Source: Bryobacteraceae bacterium (GTDB lineage: Bacteria > Acidobacteriota > Terriglobia > Bryobacterales > Bryobacteraceae). From it: a DNA stretch of 33,021 bases. The translations under genes were made by a program, and so were the position numbers. Of the stretch, positions 1 through 8,766 are shown in pieces. The notes below the pieces were generated by a model, which worked only from the letters and a program-made list of their open reading frames with translations, was not told the DNA's origin and did not search any database. The stretch covers positions 1-33,021 of the forward strand of contig JAICJH010000072.1 of the NCBI GenBank assembly GCA_025928545.1. Reading direction: 5' to 3'. Each line of letters starts with the position of its first letter. The first letter of the stretch is position 1.

Positions 1-1
1 C

Positions 2-400
2 GCGACATCGAAGACCTCGCCTCCCGCGGCGCTCGCAACCTGGCAGGATGCCTCCCAGGCGCGCTGGATACTGGAGCCTGCGGTCGGGACGAAAAGCGGC
101 ATCGTTGCGTGGAAAGTCGGCGGAACGTCGCTGACGCCCGGCTGGACCTCCGCCACCATCGCGTCGCCGTCCGCTCCCATCGTGGTCAACGGCGTAGTCT
201 TTGTATTGAACAGCGGCTCGGCTACATCGCCCGCCGTTCTGTACGCTCTCGATGGCGCTACCGGCAAAGAAGTCTGGAACAGTGGTAAGACAATCAAATC
301 GTTTGTAAAATCGGCTGGCCTCTGGTCGATCAGCGGTCAGGTCTACGTCGCAACCAATGACGCTATGATCTACGCTTTCGGCACCCCCATGGGCCGCTAA
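2..400 (+). CDS. PQQ-like beta-propeller repeat protein, C-terminal part
   Basis: The frame is open from the window edge to the TAA at 398-400, so this is the last 132 residues of a longer gene whose start lies outside the window. Near the end it reads LYALDGATGKEVWNSG, the typical blade signature of PQQ-dependent dehydrogenase-like (PQQ_2) propellers, and a second blade follows with VYVATNDAMIYAFG. Such proteins are usually periplasmic or secreted. Some are true quinoprotein dehydrogenases and others are BamB-like scaffolds. No PQQ-binding or catalytic residues can be judged from this fragment. The DUF1080 gene follows 31 bp later on the same strand, so the two may share a transcript. The fold call is solid; the substrate and cofactor are unknown. 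Confidence 0.8.
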   Translation, partial: ATSKTSPPAALATWQDASQARWILEPAVGTKSGIVAWKVGGTSLTPGWTSATIASPSAPIVVNGVVFVLNSGSATSPAVLYALDGATGKEVWNSGKTIKSFVKSAGLWSISGQVYVATNDAMIYAFGTPMGR

Positions 401-431
401 GTTATTCCGGAACTCAAAGGAAATATAAAAC

Positions 432-1382
432 GTGAAACTGACAAATCTACTTCGAATCTCAATAACATCCGGAGCGTGCGCCCTGTTGCTGACCGCGCAA
501 CCGCCTGCCGCGCCGGCCGGCGCCAGCGGAGGCCGCGGCGGTGGCGGCCGTGGCGCTGCCCAGCCATTCGATTTCAACGACAACACCGGTTACCAGTCGC
601 TGTTTGATGGCAAGACGCTCGATGGCTGGGAGGGGGCACCCGGTATGTGGGACGTCCGCGATGGCTCCATCCACATCGATACGGCCTGCGAGCATCCCAC
701 CGGTACAACTTACATTTACTGGAAAGGCGGGAACGTCGGCGACTTCGTCCTGAAGTACGACATGAAGGGAACGGTCGGCGTGAACGGAGGCATGCAGATT
801 CGCAGCTTCCTCACCGAAGATCCCAACTCACCCAAGTATCCGCCGCGCGCCGCCGCAGCCGGTGGCTTTGGCGGTGGACGCGGCGGCAGCGGCGCTGGCC
901 GCGGTCCCGGTGGTGGTAGTGGCAGAGCTGGTGGCGGCGGTGGCCGGGGACCGGCTGTTGCCTGCGCAACCCCGCCTCCGGCCCAACCTGATCGTACGGC
1001 TCTCGCGAAGTGGAATCTCAACGGCTATCAGGTCGATTTCGACGCCAACAACCAGTGGGGTGGCAACATCTACGAACAGGGTGGCCGCGGTATTATTTCC
1101 ACTCCAGGCCATGCTCTTCTCGCTGAGCCCGGTCAGCCCGTCCGCATCACGGCGACGTTGGCGGACAAGGCTACTCTGGATTCCTGGTACCACAAAGACG
1201 ATTTCAATCACATGATGGTTATCGCGCGTGGCAACACCCTCCAGACCTACATGAACGATCACCTGATCATGATTCTCGTCGACAACGATCCGAACTATTT
1301 CCGCGCCAGTGGGCTCATTGCCGCGGAAGTTGAAGCCACCGGCGGTTACTGGGTCAGGAACATCTATCTGAAAAAACTGTAA
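432..1382 (+). CDS. Secreted DUF1080 (3-keto-disaccharide hydrolase-like) protein
   Basis: A 316-residue protein starting at GTG 432, preceded by an AAAGGA ribosome site. Residues 1-22 form a hydrophobic signal peptide. The DUF1080 hallmark SLFDGKTLDGWEG lies at residues 56-68, followed by the beta-sandwich features MWDVRDGSIHI and GGMQIRS and the terminal YWVRNIYLKKL. Members of this family are exported concanavalin-like proteins; some are 3-keto-glycoside hydrolases, and they are abundant in Acidobacteriota and Planctomycetes. Two glycine/arginine-rich low-complexity stretches interrupt the protein, at residues 31-42 and 142-175. The second sits inside the sandwich and probably forms a surface loop. 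It follows the propeller gene by 31 bp. Family assignment is confident; the enzymatic activity is inferred. Confidence 0.85.
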   Translation: MKLTNLLRISITSGACALLLTAQPPAAPAGASGGRGGGGRGAAQPFDFNDNTGYQSLFDGKTLDGWEGAPGMWDVRDGSIHIDTACEHPTGTTYIYWKGGNVGDFVLKYDMKGTVGVNGGMQIRSFLTEDPNSPKYPPRAAAAGGFGGGRGGSGAGRGPGGGSGRAGGGGGRGPAVACATPPPAQPDRTALAKWNLNGYQVDFDANNQWGGNIYEQGGRGIISTPGHALLAEPGQPVRITATLADKATLDSWYHKDDFNHMMVIARGNTLQTYMNDHLIMILVDNDPNYFRASGLIAAEVEATGGYWVRNIYLKKL

Positions 1383-1406
1383 GACTGTTCAATCGGTAGT
1401 TCGCAC

Positions 1407-1443
1407 AACGCCTCCGCGGGTTCAATACCCTTGCGGGGGCGTT
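1407..1443. terminator. Stem-loop between convergent genes
   Basis: The arms AACGCC and GGCGTT enclose CCGC/GCGG and GGG/CCC pairs around the loop TTCAATA, with a short TT bulge. The hairpin lies 24 bp after the DUF1080 stop and 14 bp before the stop of the convergent DUF4159 gene. It could therefore end transcripts from both sides. There is no T-tract on either strand, so intrinsic termination would be weak, and it may act mainly as a 3' end stabiliser. Confidence 0.5.
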
Positions 1444-1457
1444 GCCGCATTCCGGCC

Positions 1458-2273
1458 TCAGTGGGTCATTGCGTAGTTGATGTAATTCAACACCACGCGA
1501 AACGCCAGACCCGAAAATTTTTCGGGATACTCAGGCGTGTTGGCCCATTCCCACGCATCGCCCAGATGCATGTTGGCGCAGATCGCCACGATGATGCGGC
1601 CGTGATCGTCCCGAATCGCGCGCCAGATCGGGACCGTTGCATCCGGTCTTTCGTAGGTGCGCCCCGTGTTCACATATTGCTCGCCGGGGATTTGAAACTT
1701 CTCATCGATGCTGTAAAGCACGTGATAAATTTCATCGCCGTCTTTCAGGTCTTCCACCGTGGCGTTCGGCAGCACCTGAGACATCCCCGCCATAAAACGA
1801 TTCCATTGGTCCGGGCCGTGGAAATGGTCCACCATCAGGAAGCCACCCTTCAGCAGGTAATCGCGCAGCCGTTTCGCTTCATCATCGGTGAATGCCCAGG
1901 TGCTTACTCCCACCGCATACATCCACGGATAATTGAACATCGTGTCGCTGTCGATTTCCACCACGTTCAGCGCGGCGGGTGCATCGATGCGTGTCAGTCG
2001 CCGCAGCACCACGAGGCAATCGTCGTCCGCTCGCGGGAAATCCTGGGACCAGCCGCCGCGAAAGCCGCCATACCCGAAGCTGCCGCCGCTGGCATAGCCT
2101 GAATTGTAGTGGAGCCTGCTGAAATAGAATTCCGACGGAATCGCCGGGCCATCCGAAAACGATAACTGAGCGCGGCCAAACCCACGCCCACCACCCCCGC
2201 GTTGCAGCGCAAACAGCCCGAAACTGAGCGACAAGAGCAGGGCAATCGCGGGAAAAAGCCGCGCGAGCTTCAT
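1458..2273 (-). CDS. Exported DUF4159 domain protein
   Basis: A 271-residue protein. The start chosen is ATG 2273, because GAGGAG sits 7 bases upstream and the signal peptide (MKLARLFPAIALLLSLSFG) begins there; a longer frame to 2309 has no such support. A short glycine/arginine stretch (QRGGGGRGFGR, residues 24-34) follows the signal. The rest matches DUF4159: a paired RADDDCLVVLRRL region near residue 81, then FNYPWMYAVG, LLKGGFLMVDHFHG at about 141-153 and a C-terminal HLGDAWEWAN. DUF4159 resembles a glutamine-amidotransferase/GATase1-like fold and is common in acidobacterial and planctomycete exported proteins; its reaction is unknown. It lies 154 bp downstream of the CitMHS gene on the same strand and could be read through from that operon. 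Confidence 0.8.
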   Translation of the reverse strand: MKLARLFPAIALLLSLSFGLFALQRGGGGRGFGRAQLSFSDGPAIPSEFYFSRLHYNSGYASGGSFGYGGFRGGWSQDFPRADDDCLVVLRRLTRIDAPAALNVVEIDSDTMFNYPWMYAVGVSTWAFTDDEAKRLRDYLLKGGFLMVDHFHGPDQWNRFMAGMSQVLPNATVEDLKDGDEIYHVLYSIDEKFQIPGEQYVNTGRTYERPDATVPIWRAIRDDHGRIIVAICANMHLGDAWEWANTPEYPEKFSGLAFRVVLNYINYAMTH

Positions 2274-2427
2274 GGATGGACTCCTCGGATGTCTTGAAGC
2301 GTAACACAAACCGGGGTGGTCGGTTACATCGCCATGCCCGACTTCTCAGTACCGGTCGCCTCGCGGCCGTCGCCGAAGGGACTTGGTATCGCCTTACTCG
2401 ACGGGCTGGCATGGAGCGGCGGCCATG

Positions 2428-3726
2428 CTAAACAGGGATGATCTGAAGCGCCACCGCGACTGCGGTCATTACAACCGACGCGCCAAGCAGAAACGGCAGC
2501 GTGAACTTTTGATGTTCGCGAAATTCAATGCCCGCGAGACCGACCAACAGAAACGGTGCCGGTGTCAGGGGACTGACCGGAAAGCCTGTTGTGTGCAGGC
2601 CCAGCATCGACGCCTGCGCCATCTGAACCGGTTGTATACCGAACTTCGCGGCAGTCTGCGCCAGCACGGGCAGCATACCGAAGTAATATGAATCGGGATC
2701 GAACAACACGCTCAACGGCATGGAAATCAGCCCCATCGTTACCGGCAGATGCCGGGCAGCGCCCGCGGGCGCCAAAGCTACTGCCGCTTTTGCCATCGCG
2801 TCCAGCATCCCGGAGTCTTTCATGATGCCGGTAAAAGCTCCGGCAGCCAAAATGATTCCGGCCATCATGAGAGCCGCCTGCGAATGGGCGTCGATTCGTT
2901 CGCGCTGCATTTTCAGGCTCGGATAATTGATCTGCAGTGCGAGCACCGCGCCAACCATGAAAACGGCCACGGGATCGAGTTTTGCGGCGATCATCCCGGC
3001 AATGAGAATCAACGTCAGGCTGAGATTGATCCCGACCCGGCCAGGCCGGCGGAGAGCGCGTTGCGATTCGTCCAGCCTTCGCGCGACCAGGATTTCGGCG
3101 CGGTGGATTCCGGAAAAAGCAAGCCGCTTCGCTTCCTTTCGGCCCAGCCACCACGCCGCTCCGAACACGAAAATAAGCCCGGCGACCTGCACCGGGATCA
3201 ACGGATTGAAAATTGACGTAACGGGCAGATGCAAAGCAGCCGAAGCCCGAATCATCGGCCCGGTCCAGGGCAGGAAATTGACCCCGGCCGATAAAGACGC
3301 GGCACACGCCAGAATCCGCTTATCCATCCCGAGCCGTTCATACAACGGCAGCATCACCGGAATGGTGACGAGAAATGTTACTGCGCCGGAACCATCCAGA
3401 TGAACCAGGAGCGCGAGCAGGGCTGTGCCCATCACGATCCTCGTTGGATTGCTCCCCACGGTTCGCAGAATCCGATCGATGATCGGATCCAGCATTCCGG
3501 CATCCGTCATGACGCCGAAAAAGAGTATTGCGAAAATGAACATCCCCGCCACTCCCGCCACTCCCTGAACACCATGCAGCATGAAGGCGGCTGTCTTTGC
3601 TCCGAAGCCCGCGACCAAAGACGCGACGACAGGGATTGCGATCAGCGCGGACAACGGCGTCATGAGCTTACGCCCGATGACGGCAAGCAAAATCAGGATG
3701 GTGAGAAAGCCGAATATGGCCAGCAT
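2428..3726 (-). CDS. CitMHS family citrate/organic-acid transporter
   Basis: A 432-residue, very hydrophobic protein with about 11-12 predicted membrane segments, the normal size for the CitMHS family (TC 2.A.11; Bacillus CitM/CitH). Family traits include the N-terminal LAIFGFLTILILLAVIGRK, the central loop VHLDGSGAVTFLVTIPVMLP, GVNFLPWTGPMIRA, and the C-terminal half MPLSVLFDPDSYYFGMLPVL. Characterised members import divalent-metal citrate complexes with protons. The substrate here cannot be read from sequence. ATG 3726 has GGAAGGG just upstream. The gene begins 14 bp after the CoA-transferase stop, so the two are almost certainly co-transcribed, which suggests import of the acid that the CoA-transferase activates. 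Confidence 0.88.
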   Translation of the reverse strand: MLAIFGFLTILILLAVIGRKLMTPLSALIAIPVVASLVAGFGAKTAAFMLHGVQGVAGVAGMFIFAILFFGVMTDAGMLDPIIDRILRTVGSNPTRIVMGTALLALLVHLDGSGAVTFLVTIPVMLPLYERLGMDKRILACAASLSAGVNFLPWTGPMIRASAALHLPVTSIFNPLIPVQVAGLIFVFGAAWWLGRKEAKRLAFSGIHRAEILVARRLDESQRALRRPGRVGINLSLTLILIAGMIAAKLDPVAVFMVGAVLALQINYPSLKMQRERIDAHSQAALMMAGIILAAGAFTGIMKDSGMLDAMAKAAVALAPAGAARHLPVTMGLISMPLSVLFDPDSYYFGMLPVLAQTAAKFGIQPVQMAQASMLGLHTTGFPVSPLTPAPFLLVGLAGIEFREHQKFTLPFLLGASVVMTAVAVALQIIPV

Positions 3727-3740
3727 GAAGCCCTTCCAGC

Positions 3741-4976
3741 CTATGTCACCGGATTCGGCAGCGGAGATTCAAAAATGATCCCTCTTACCGACAGGCGGCA
3801 GATCGCGTCATCGTCCAGCCCAAAAAACGATTTCAGCGTTTCCTTTGTGTGTTCTCCAAGCAACGGCGCGGGCGTGGTCGGATGCCCGGGAGTTGCGGAA
3901 AGCTTGACCGGCGTTCCGGTCACCCGATGAACGCCGGCTGTTGGATGATCCATCAGTGGGAACATTTCGCGGACTTCGCACTGAGGATGCGAAGCCACTT
4001 CCTGAAAGTTTCGAACCAGCGAGCAGGGAATACCTACAGACCGCAGACGCCGCAGCCATTCCTGAACATCCGCCTGCTGAAAGACACTGGCGAGCACGGA
4101 CTGCAACGCAACGCGGTTGCGGATACGCATGGCGTTGGACTCGTAATCCGGATTTCTTTCCAGATCCGGCCGATCAATCACGCGGCAGAATGCGGACCAA
4201 AGCTTTTCGCTTCCAACCGCAATCGCGATATCCCGATCCATCGTGTGGAAAGTGCAGTAAGGCACAACGGTGGGGAACGACGTTCCCATGGGGCGGGGAA
4301 TTACGTCCGAGCCGAGATAGCTCATATAATTCGAGCTCATTGTGGAGATCATGCTGTCCAGCATCGACACATCCACATATTGACCGAACCCCGTAACATC
4401 GCGGGCCCGAAGTGCCATCAGAATTCCGATCACGGCAAACATCCCCGCAGTCACATCCGTAACGCCGTATCCGCAGCGAACGGATTCACCCTGCTCCGTC
4501 CCGGTAATACTCAGCAGCCCACTCGAACTTTGCACTACCAGATCCATCGCGGCTTCGTCGCGCGAAGGTCCATTCTGTCCATAGCCGGAAATCGAGCAAT
4601 ACACGAGCCGCGGATTCCGTGCGTGCAGCGCGTTATAACCGAGGCCAAGACGATCCATTGCCCCCGGGCGGAAATTCTCCACCAGAACGTCCATCTTGTC
4701 GACCAGGCGAAGGCAAAGTTGCAGACCTTCCGGATCTTTCAGATTGATCGAGATGCCGAGTTTGCCTCGGTTGAGGCCAAGAAAAAAACTCGATTCGCCG
4801 CCCGCGAACGGCGGGCCCCAGCCGCGGCCCATGTCTCCGTCACGGGCCTCCAGCTTGTAGACCTCCGCTCCGTGATCGGCCAGCAACAGCGTGCAGTATG
4901 GGCCTGCCAGCGCATGCGAAAAATCCAGCACGCGAATTCCGTCGAGCGCGCGCGGGGCGTCTGTCACCATGCTCAC
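3741..4976 (-). CDS. Class III (CaiB/BaiF) CoA-transferase
   Basis: A 411-residue protein of the formyl-CoA transferase/CaiB fold. The N-terminus carries LDGIRVLDFSHALAGPYCT and ADHGAEVYKLE. The LVENFRPGAMDRLGLGY block is at residues 98-114, ISGYGQNGP at 129-137, and the family's catalytic aspartate fits D145 in AAMDLVVQ. These cytoplasmic enzymes move CoA between acids through a covalent aspartyl intermediate. The acceptor acid is not predictable. The GTG start at 4976 overlaps the TGA of the upstream DUF6351 gene (GTGA), a classic translational coupling; an ATG two codons later (4970) is the alternative. It is followed by the CitMHS transporter after 14 bp. Family certain, substrate unknown. 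Confidence 0.9.
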   Translation of the reverse strand: MSMVTDAPRALDGIRVLDFSHALAGPYCTLLLADHGAEVYKLEARDGDMGRGWGPPFAGGESSFFLGLNRGKLGISINLKDPEGLQLCLRLVDKMDVLVENFRPGAMDRLGLGYNALHARNPRLVYCSISGYGQNGPSRDEAAMDLVVQSSSGLLSITGTEQGESVRCGYGVTDVTAGMFAVIGILMALRARDVTGFGQYVDVSMLDSMISTMSSNYMSYLGSDVIPRPMGTSFPTVVPYCTFHTMDRDIAIAVGSEKLWSAFCRVIDRPDLERNPDYESNAMRIRNRVALQSVLASVFQQADVQEWLRRLRSVGIPCSLVRNFQEVASHPQCEVREMFPLMDHPTAGVHRVTGTPVKLSATPGHPTTPAPLLGEHTKETLKSFFGLDDDAICRLSVRGIIFESPLPNPVT

Positions 4977-7195
4977 CGTGCCGCCACCGATACCGGGCGC
5001 GCGCCCAGCGGCTGCCCACCCGGGCCTTTTGCAAAAGTCTGCCAGGGTTCAGGCGTCACCTGATCTACTCCAGGGCGCGAATAGTCGCACACACCCGTTG
5101 GAAAAGCGGTGTTCAGCGCGGTCCATTGCGCAGCCGTAAACGTCACCCCATAATCCGCCCGGTTGATTGCCTTCAATTGACATTTCATGATGTCGCTCGC
5201 AGTCGGCTCGCCAGCGGCAACGCGCGTGTCCGTGAACGTGTGATACACGGTGTCGCATTGCGCCGCGTCCACCGAAGTTGTTCCCTGAAAACAGGTATCC
5301 GTCGCCAAAACCGGACGGTCTGCGATAACTCTCTGCGCCAGTGGCATCTTGCTTTTGTCGAGATCGATTTTGGTCAGCCACTCATTCATCGTGTCGAATG
5401 CCAGCGCGGCATTTCGCGAGCCGCCATCCGTCTCGCGCCAAATCGCCTGATTGGCGCTGGTCTTGTTCGCTTTCATTAAACGGGCGCGTGTTACGTAAGT
5501 CCGAAAGTTGTAGTGCTCCTCGCGATCGTCGTTATCGCGCAGATCGATCATCGCCACCTGCGCCATCTGTTTACCGTTGGTGATGCGGCCCGAACTGTAA
5601 GCGATCTTCACCGCGCCCGCATCGGCCTGGCAACGCTGCGGTTGCCAATTCGAGTTGATGTCGTAGCATCCGATGCCGGCGTTGAGATCGACAAACTGCT
5701 GTGGCGTAATATCTCCTGTTTTCAATGCAACCAGCCCATATTGCAGGCCCGTATTATCCAGAGGCCTTTTGGCGTAGCCTGCCGGGTCTGCGGAATCGGT
5801 AGCCCGCTTGCCGAATACCGCAATTTGATAATCCTGCAATGTGCAACGCACTCCGGCGGGGTTCGTAATTGACCACGTCCATGGATTCCCGCCGCATCCG
5901 GTGGAGACTTCGGGCCCCAGATACGCAGAGGTTCTGGAAGCCATGAAAGTGTTGACCGGTCCTTCGCAAATACTGGCTGTGGCATGTCCGTCGGTCCGGG
6001 CCTTCTGTGTCTCTGTCCAGGGGCTGCCCGCTTTCACCTGTTCTGCATAGTAACGAGCCAGCAGGCCGCAATCGGCGAATTCACGGTACGGTGTCCAGGT
6101 GTCCTGGAAATGCTGCGACGGCATGATGCCCTGAAGCAGGCCGGGATAATTTGACGAAATGAGATTCTGCTGGTGAGCGCCGCCGGATCCCCCGTTCGAC
6201 ATCGTATATCTGATCTCGCCATAGGTCTCGGTGATGTGTTCCTTCAGCATCATCACGGTCTCGGCGGATACGACGTCATTGCAATGGGTTCCATACTGCG
6301 TGTTGGAAGAAGATGCCACCATGAAGCCGCGCGACAGCGCCATGTCATTCTGGACGGGCCCGGGATTCCCCTGACTATGGCTGAATTCGCATCCCGATCC
6401 AAACGGAATGAAAAGCTTGCCGTTCCACTGCGGCTGCCGTTCCCACGGCGTCCATGGCCTGGCCGGCTCGTACAGCACCGCAATTTCGTGAATGCCACGG
6501 TCCATCGTGCCGCGTTCAATCCGAACGATGTAATCGACCTTGACGCCCGCATCGGTCGTCGCTGTCGCCATATCCGCAGGCCTTGGCTTGGCGGGGTCGT
6601 AGGCGGCGAATTGATTGCCGGTAGTTCTGTAAACGTAGAAGAATTTTGTGGGGGCATTGCATTGAGCATCCGTCGCCGGACCTAAAGACGGGCTCCCAAC
6701 GCCGCCCCGGCCGCCGCCCGGACCACCTCGACCGCCGCTGAAGCCTGCTGCACCACCGCGCCCACCTCTGCCGCTGCCGCCGGGGGCACCACCAGGTATC
6801 GCAGCCCCGCCTGCCGCACCCTCGGTCTGGCAAATCCAGGGCTCTACCTGAGGGCCGGAAATGATTGGACCGCCGATCGGGTAGTTCGTAATCGTAATCT
6901 GCGCGGCGCCCGTGCTTTGCCGTGCCACCAGAATGTTACTGCCATCCTTCAGCCCTTCCACCAGACCCAGATATCGGCTATTCGCACGCACAGCGAACGC
7001 CGAAGTGATCGGCGTGCCGTTGAGCGTCACGGTTGCGGTCGCTAGGTTTGCGCCCGCAGGCCATTTGATCTCCACCAGGGCATTACCGCCGGAAATCAGG
7101 TCAGCCCGATTGGACAATACCAGAATTTCAGGAGAGGCTGCGAACGCACACACACTCAGCCCGCAGACTATCGGTACTAAAAGCCGCAATGACAT
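4973..7195 (-). CDS. Exported DUF6351 family protein, probable alpha/beta hydrolase
   Basis: A 740-residue protein with a signal peptide (about residues 1-20). An N-terminal beta-rich part (22-105) ends in TNYPIGGPIISGPQVEPW, which I recognise as typical of DUF6351 proteins. A glycine-rich RGG-type stretch spans residues 128-167. The C-terminal part has WNGKLFIPFGSGC near 258-269 and TMSNGGSGGAHQQ at 331-343. There S337 in GGSGG looks like a nucleophile elbow, at the position expected in tannase-like folds, so an exported esterase role is plausible but unproven. ATG 7195 has AGGA six bases upstream. The gene is the second hydrolase of the operon, preceded by its own copy of the repeated dyad element, and overlaps the CoA-transferase start by 4 bp. 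Confidence 0.75.
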   Translation of the reverse strand: MSLRLLVPIVCGLSVCAFAASPEILVLSNRADLISGGNALVEIKWPAGANLATATVTLNGTPITSAFAVRANSRYLGLVEGLKDGSNILVARQSTGAAQITITNYPIGGPIISGPQVEPWICQTEGAAGGAAIPGGAPGGSGRGGRGGAAGFSGGRGGPGGGRGGVGSPSLGPATDAQCNAPTKFFYVYRTTGNQFAAYDPAKPRPADMATATTDAGVKVDYIVRIERGTMDRGIHEIAVLYEPARPWTPWERQPQWNGKLFIPFGSGCEFSHSQGNPGPVQNDMALSRGFMVASSSNTQYGTHCNDVVSAETVMMLKEHITETYGEIRYTMSNGGSGGAHQQNLISSNYPGLLQGIMPSQHFQDTWTPYREFADCGLLARYYAEQVKAGSPWTETQKARTDGHATASICEGPVNTFMASRTSAYLGPEVSTGCGGNPWTWSITNPAGVRCTLQDYQIAVFGKRATDSADPAGYAKRPLDNTGLQYGLVALKTGDITPQQFVDLNAGIGCYDINSNWQPQRCQADAGAVKIAYSSGRITNGKQMAQVAMIDLRDNDDREEHYNFRTYVTRARLMKANKTSANQAIWRETDGGSRNAALAFDTMNEWLTKIDLDKSKMPLAQRVIADRPVLATDTCFQGTTSVDAAQCDTVYHTFTDTRVAAGEPTASDIMKCQLKAINRADYGVTFTAAQWTALNTAFPTGVCDYSRPGVDQVTPEPWQTFAKGPGGQPLGARPVSVAAR

Positions 7196-7224
7196 ATTTT
7201 TCCTATTTTACTCGCCCGTAGTCT

Positions 7225-7258
7225 ATTCGGACTATTGAAATTGTTGTATATCAATTAT
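7225..7258 (-). promoter_or_regulatory. Repeated operator/promoter element, copy 1 (before the DUF6351 gene)
   Basis: This 34 bp segment matches 8767-8800 at 29 of 34 positions without gaps and ends 29 bp before the start codon. On the minus strand it holds the dyad ATTG-N8-CAAT (7240-7255), which also satisfies the LysR-type T-N11-A pattern. The dyad exactly fills the 16 bp between a possible -35 TTGATA (7256-7261) and -10 TTCAAT (7234-7239). Conservation and spacing are seen directly; the promoter and regulator assignments are inference. Confidence 0.6.
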
Positions 7259-7274
7259 CAAAATCAGTGAATAA

Positions 7275-8738
7275 TCAGCGCGGTGGATTAACGCAGCTGA
7301 AATTGCCGGCCTCATCCGTGCTGCCGGTGCCGTTCCACTTCGCGACCGCCGGGTACGGGCACAGCGGGCGCGTACGATCCACCTTGCCGGCCGTAGAATG
7401 AGATGCGAGCAGGCTGTCTGGGGCGGTCCCGCGTGTGACCCACGCATCGAGCGCCGCCAAAGTGTCAAAAGTCGACGGGCCCGGACCGCCATTGCAGTGC
7501 CCCATGCTGGGAACCATAAAGAGGCGGAAGAAGCCCCGAATGTCGCCACCGGCTTTCATTACCTTCTCCGCCGCCTCATAGTAACCAATGCCGTCTTCGG
7601 GTGGCACCACAGGATCCGCAAAGCCGTGATACATGAGTAGCTTGCCATTATTCCTGCGGAAAGCCGAAAGATCCGCATCGTTAGCCACTACTGCGGCCAT
7701 CTTCGAATCCGACCAGGCCATGTCTTTGTCGAAATCGAAACTGGCGGGATCCCACTTGGGATCGCCGAACACCCAATAACGCCAGAAGTCCGTCCTTGCC
7801 GGCTCAGCGTGCCCTACGAAGTAGCCGCCCCATCCGGTTTCCGAGCCGCGAATCCAACCGGGAAATACCTGCTCCTTCGTGCGCGGATTGCGAGCCCCGT
7901 CGTAAACCTTGCGCACGGCGCTCACCTGGGAGGCGGTCAGGCACGCGGCATCGTTTGCATCGCTGCCGGCCTTGCATAACAAGGTGGCCGGGTCGAACTT
8001 GCAGCGGCGTGGATCGTCGATGATTCCGTCTTTTACTCCGTCGTTCGCATCGCACGAGTTGACTACGGCGCGATTCAGCATTTGAAGCTTAGCGGCAGTC
8101 AGAATCTCCGTAACGCCTTCATGTGTTTCCAGCCATGACCAAAGGAAGCCCGCATTCAGTCTCACGCGGTTATTGCCCGGATCTCCTGCGATGATGCCGT
8201 CATAATCCGCCGGATATCGCTGCGCCTCGGTCAGAGCCTGCTGCCCCCCGGTGGAACATCCCGTGAAATACGCTTTGCCAGGAAAACGGCCGTAATAATT
8301 CCGCACCGTCAGTTTCGCGACTTCCGTCATGACGTGGATCGCGCGGTATCCCCAATCCGCGATCTTTTCCGGATGCCCGATGCCAAATTTCAGGTCGCCT
8401 CCCGGGTGGCCTGTATCCGACCCGACTGCGGCGTAGCCCGTCTTTACCGCCGATTCCATTGTTGGGAGACTCATGCTGCCGGAATAGCCGCCGTTTCCAG
8501 TGCCGAGAAGTTTTCCATTCCACGTTGCGGCGGGCGGCAGCCAAACTTCGACATGAATTTCTGAGTCGGCAACGGGTCGGGCTATTGCTTTTACACGGCA
8601 AATTCCGCCTGCAGTGTCCCGTGCCGCCGACGTAATCGAAATGTCCTGCATCGTCAGGGAAACGAGTTCTTCGCAGGTGGGCGGCGCTGCGAATGCCAGA
8701 ACGCCGGTGAAAACACCAATAGCCAGTTTGCCAAACAT
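7275..8738 (-). CDS. Tannase/feruloyl esterase family protein
   Basis: A 487-residue exported enzyme with signal peptide at about 1-18. It carries the complete tannase-family CS-D-HC arrangement: nucleophile S162 in FTGCSTGGQQA next to C161, aspartate D375 in YHGFADPVVPP, and H414 next to C415 in SMGHCNGG. In fungal FaeB the two cysteines form a disulfide that holds the triad, and the same is expected here. A calcium-site-like loop, SCDANDGVKDGIIDDP, lies at residues 228-243. Members hydrolyse gallate, ferulate or related aromatic esters, and others act on PET-type mono-esters; the substrate cannot be chosen from sequence. ATG 8738 has GAGGG just upstream. It lies between the LysR gene and the DUF6351 gene on the same strand. 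Confidence 0.93.
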   Translation of the reverse strand: MFGKLAIGVFTGVLAFAAPPTCEELVSLTMQDISITSAARDTAGGICRVKAIARPVADSEIHVEVWLPPAATWNGKLLGTGNGGYSGSMSLPTMESAVKTGYAAVGSDTGHPGGDLKFGIGHPEKIADWGYRAIHVMTEVAKLTVRNYYGRFPGKAYFTGCSTGGQQALTEAQRYPADYDGIIAGDPGNNRVRLNAGFLWSWLETHEGVTEILTAAKLQMLNRAVVNSCDANDGVKDGIIDDPRRCKFDPATLLCKAGSDANDAACLTASQVSAVRKVYDGARNPRTKEQVFPGWIRGSETGWGGYFVGHAEPARTDFWRYWVFGDPKWDPASFDFDKDMAWSDSKMAAVVANDADLSAFRRNNGKLLMYHGFADPVVPPEDGIGYYEAAEKVMKAGGDIRGFFRLFMVPSMGHCNGGPGPSTFDTLAALDAWVTRGTAPDSLLASHSTAGKVDRTRPLCPYPAVAKWNGTGSTDEAGNFSCVNPPR

Positions 8739-8766
8739 GATCCCTCAATACTACTTTGCTGTTGTC

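Noticed and set aside
3849..5063. 404-codon open frame on the plus strand
   Set aside because: It runs antisense to the well-conserved CoA-transferase; composition is His/Arg-rich and lacks any domain. It is a by-product of GC-rich codon use.
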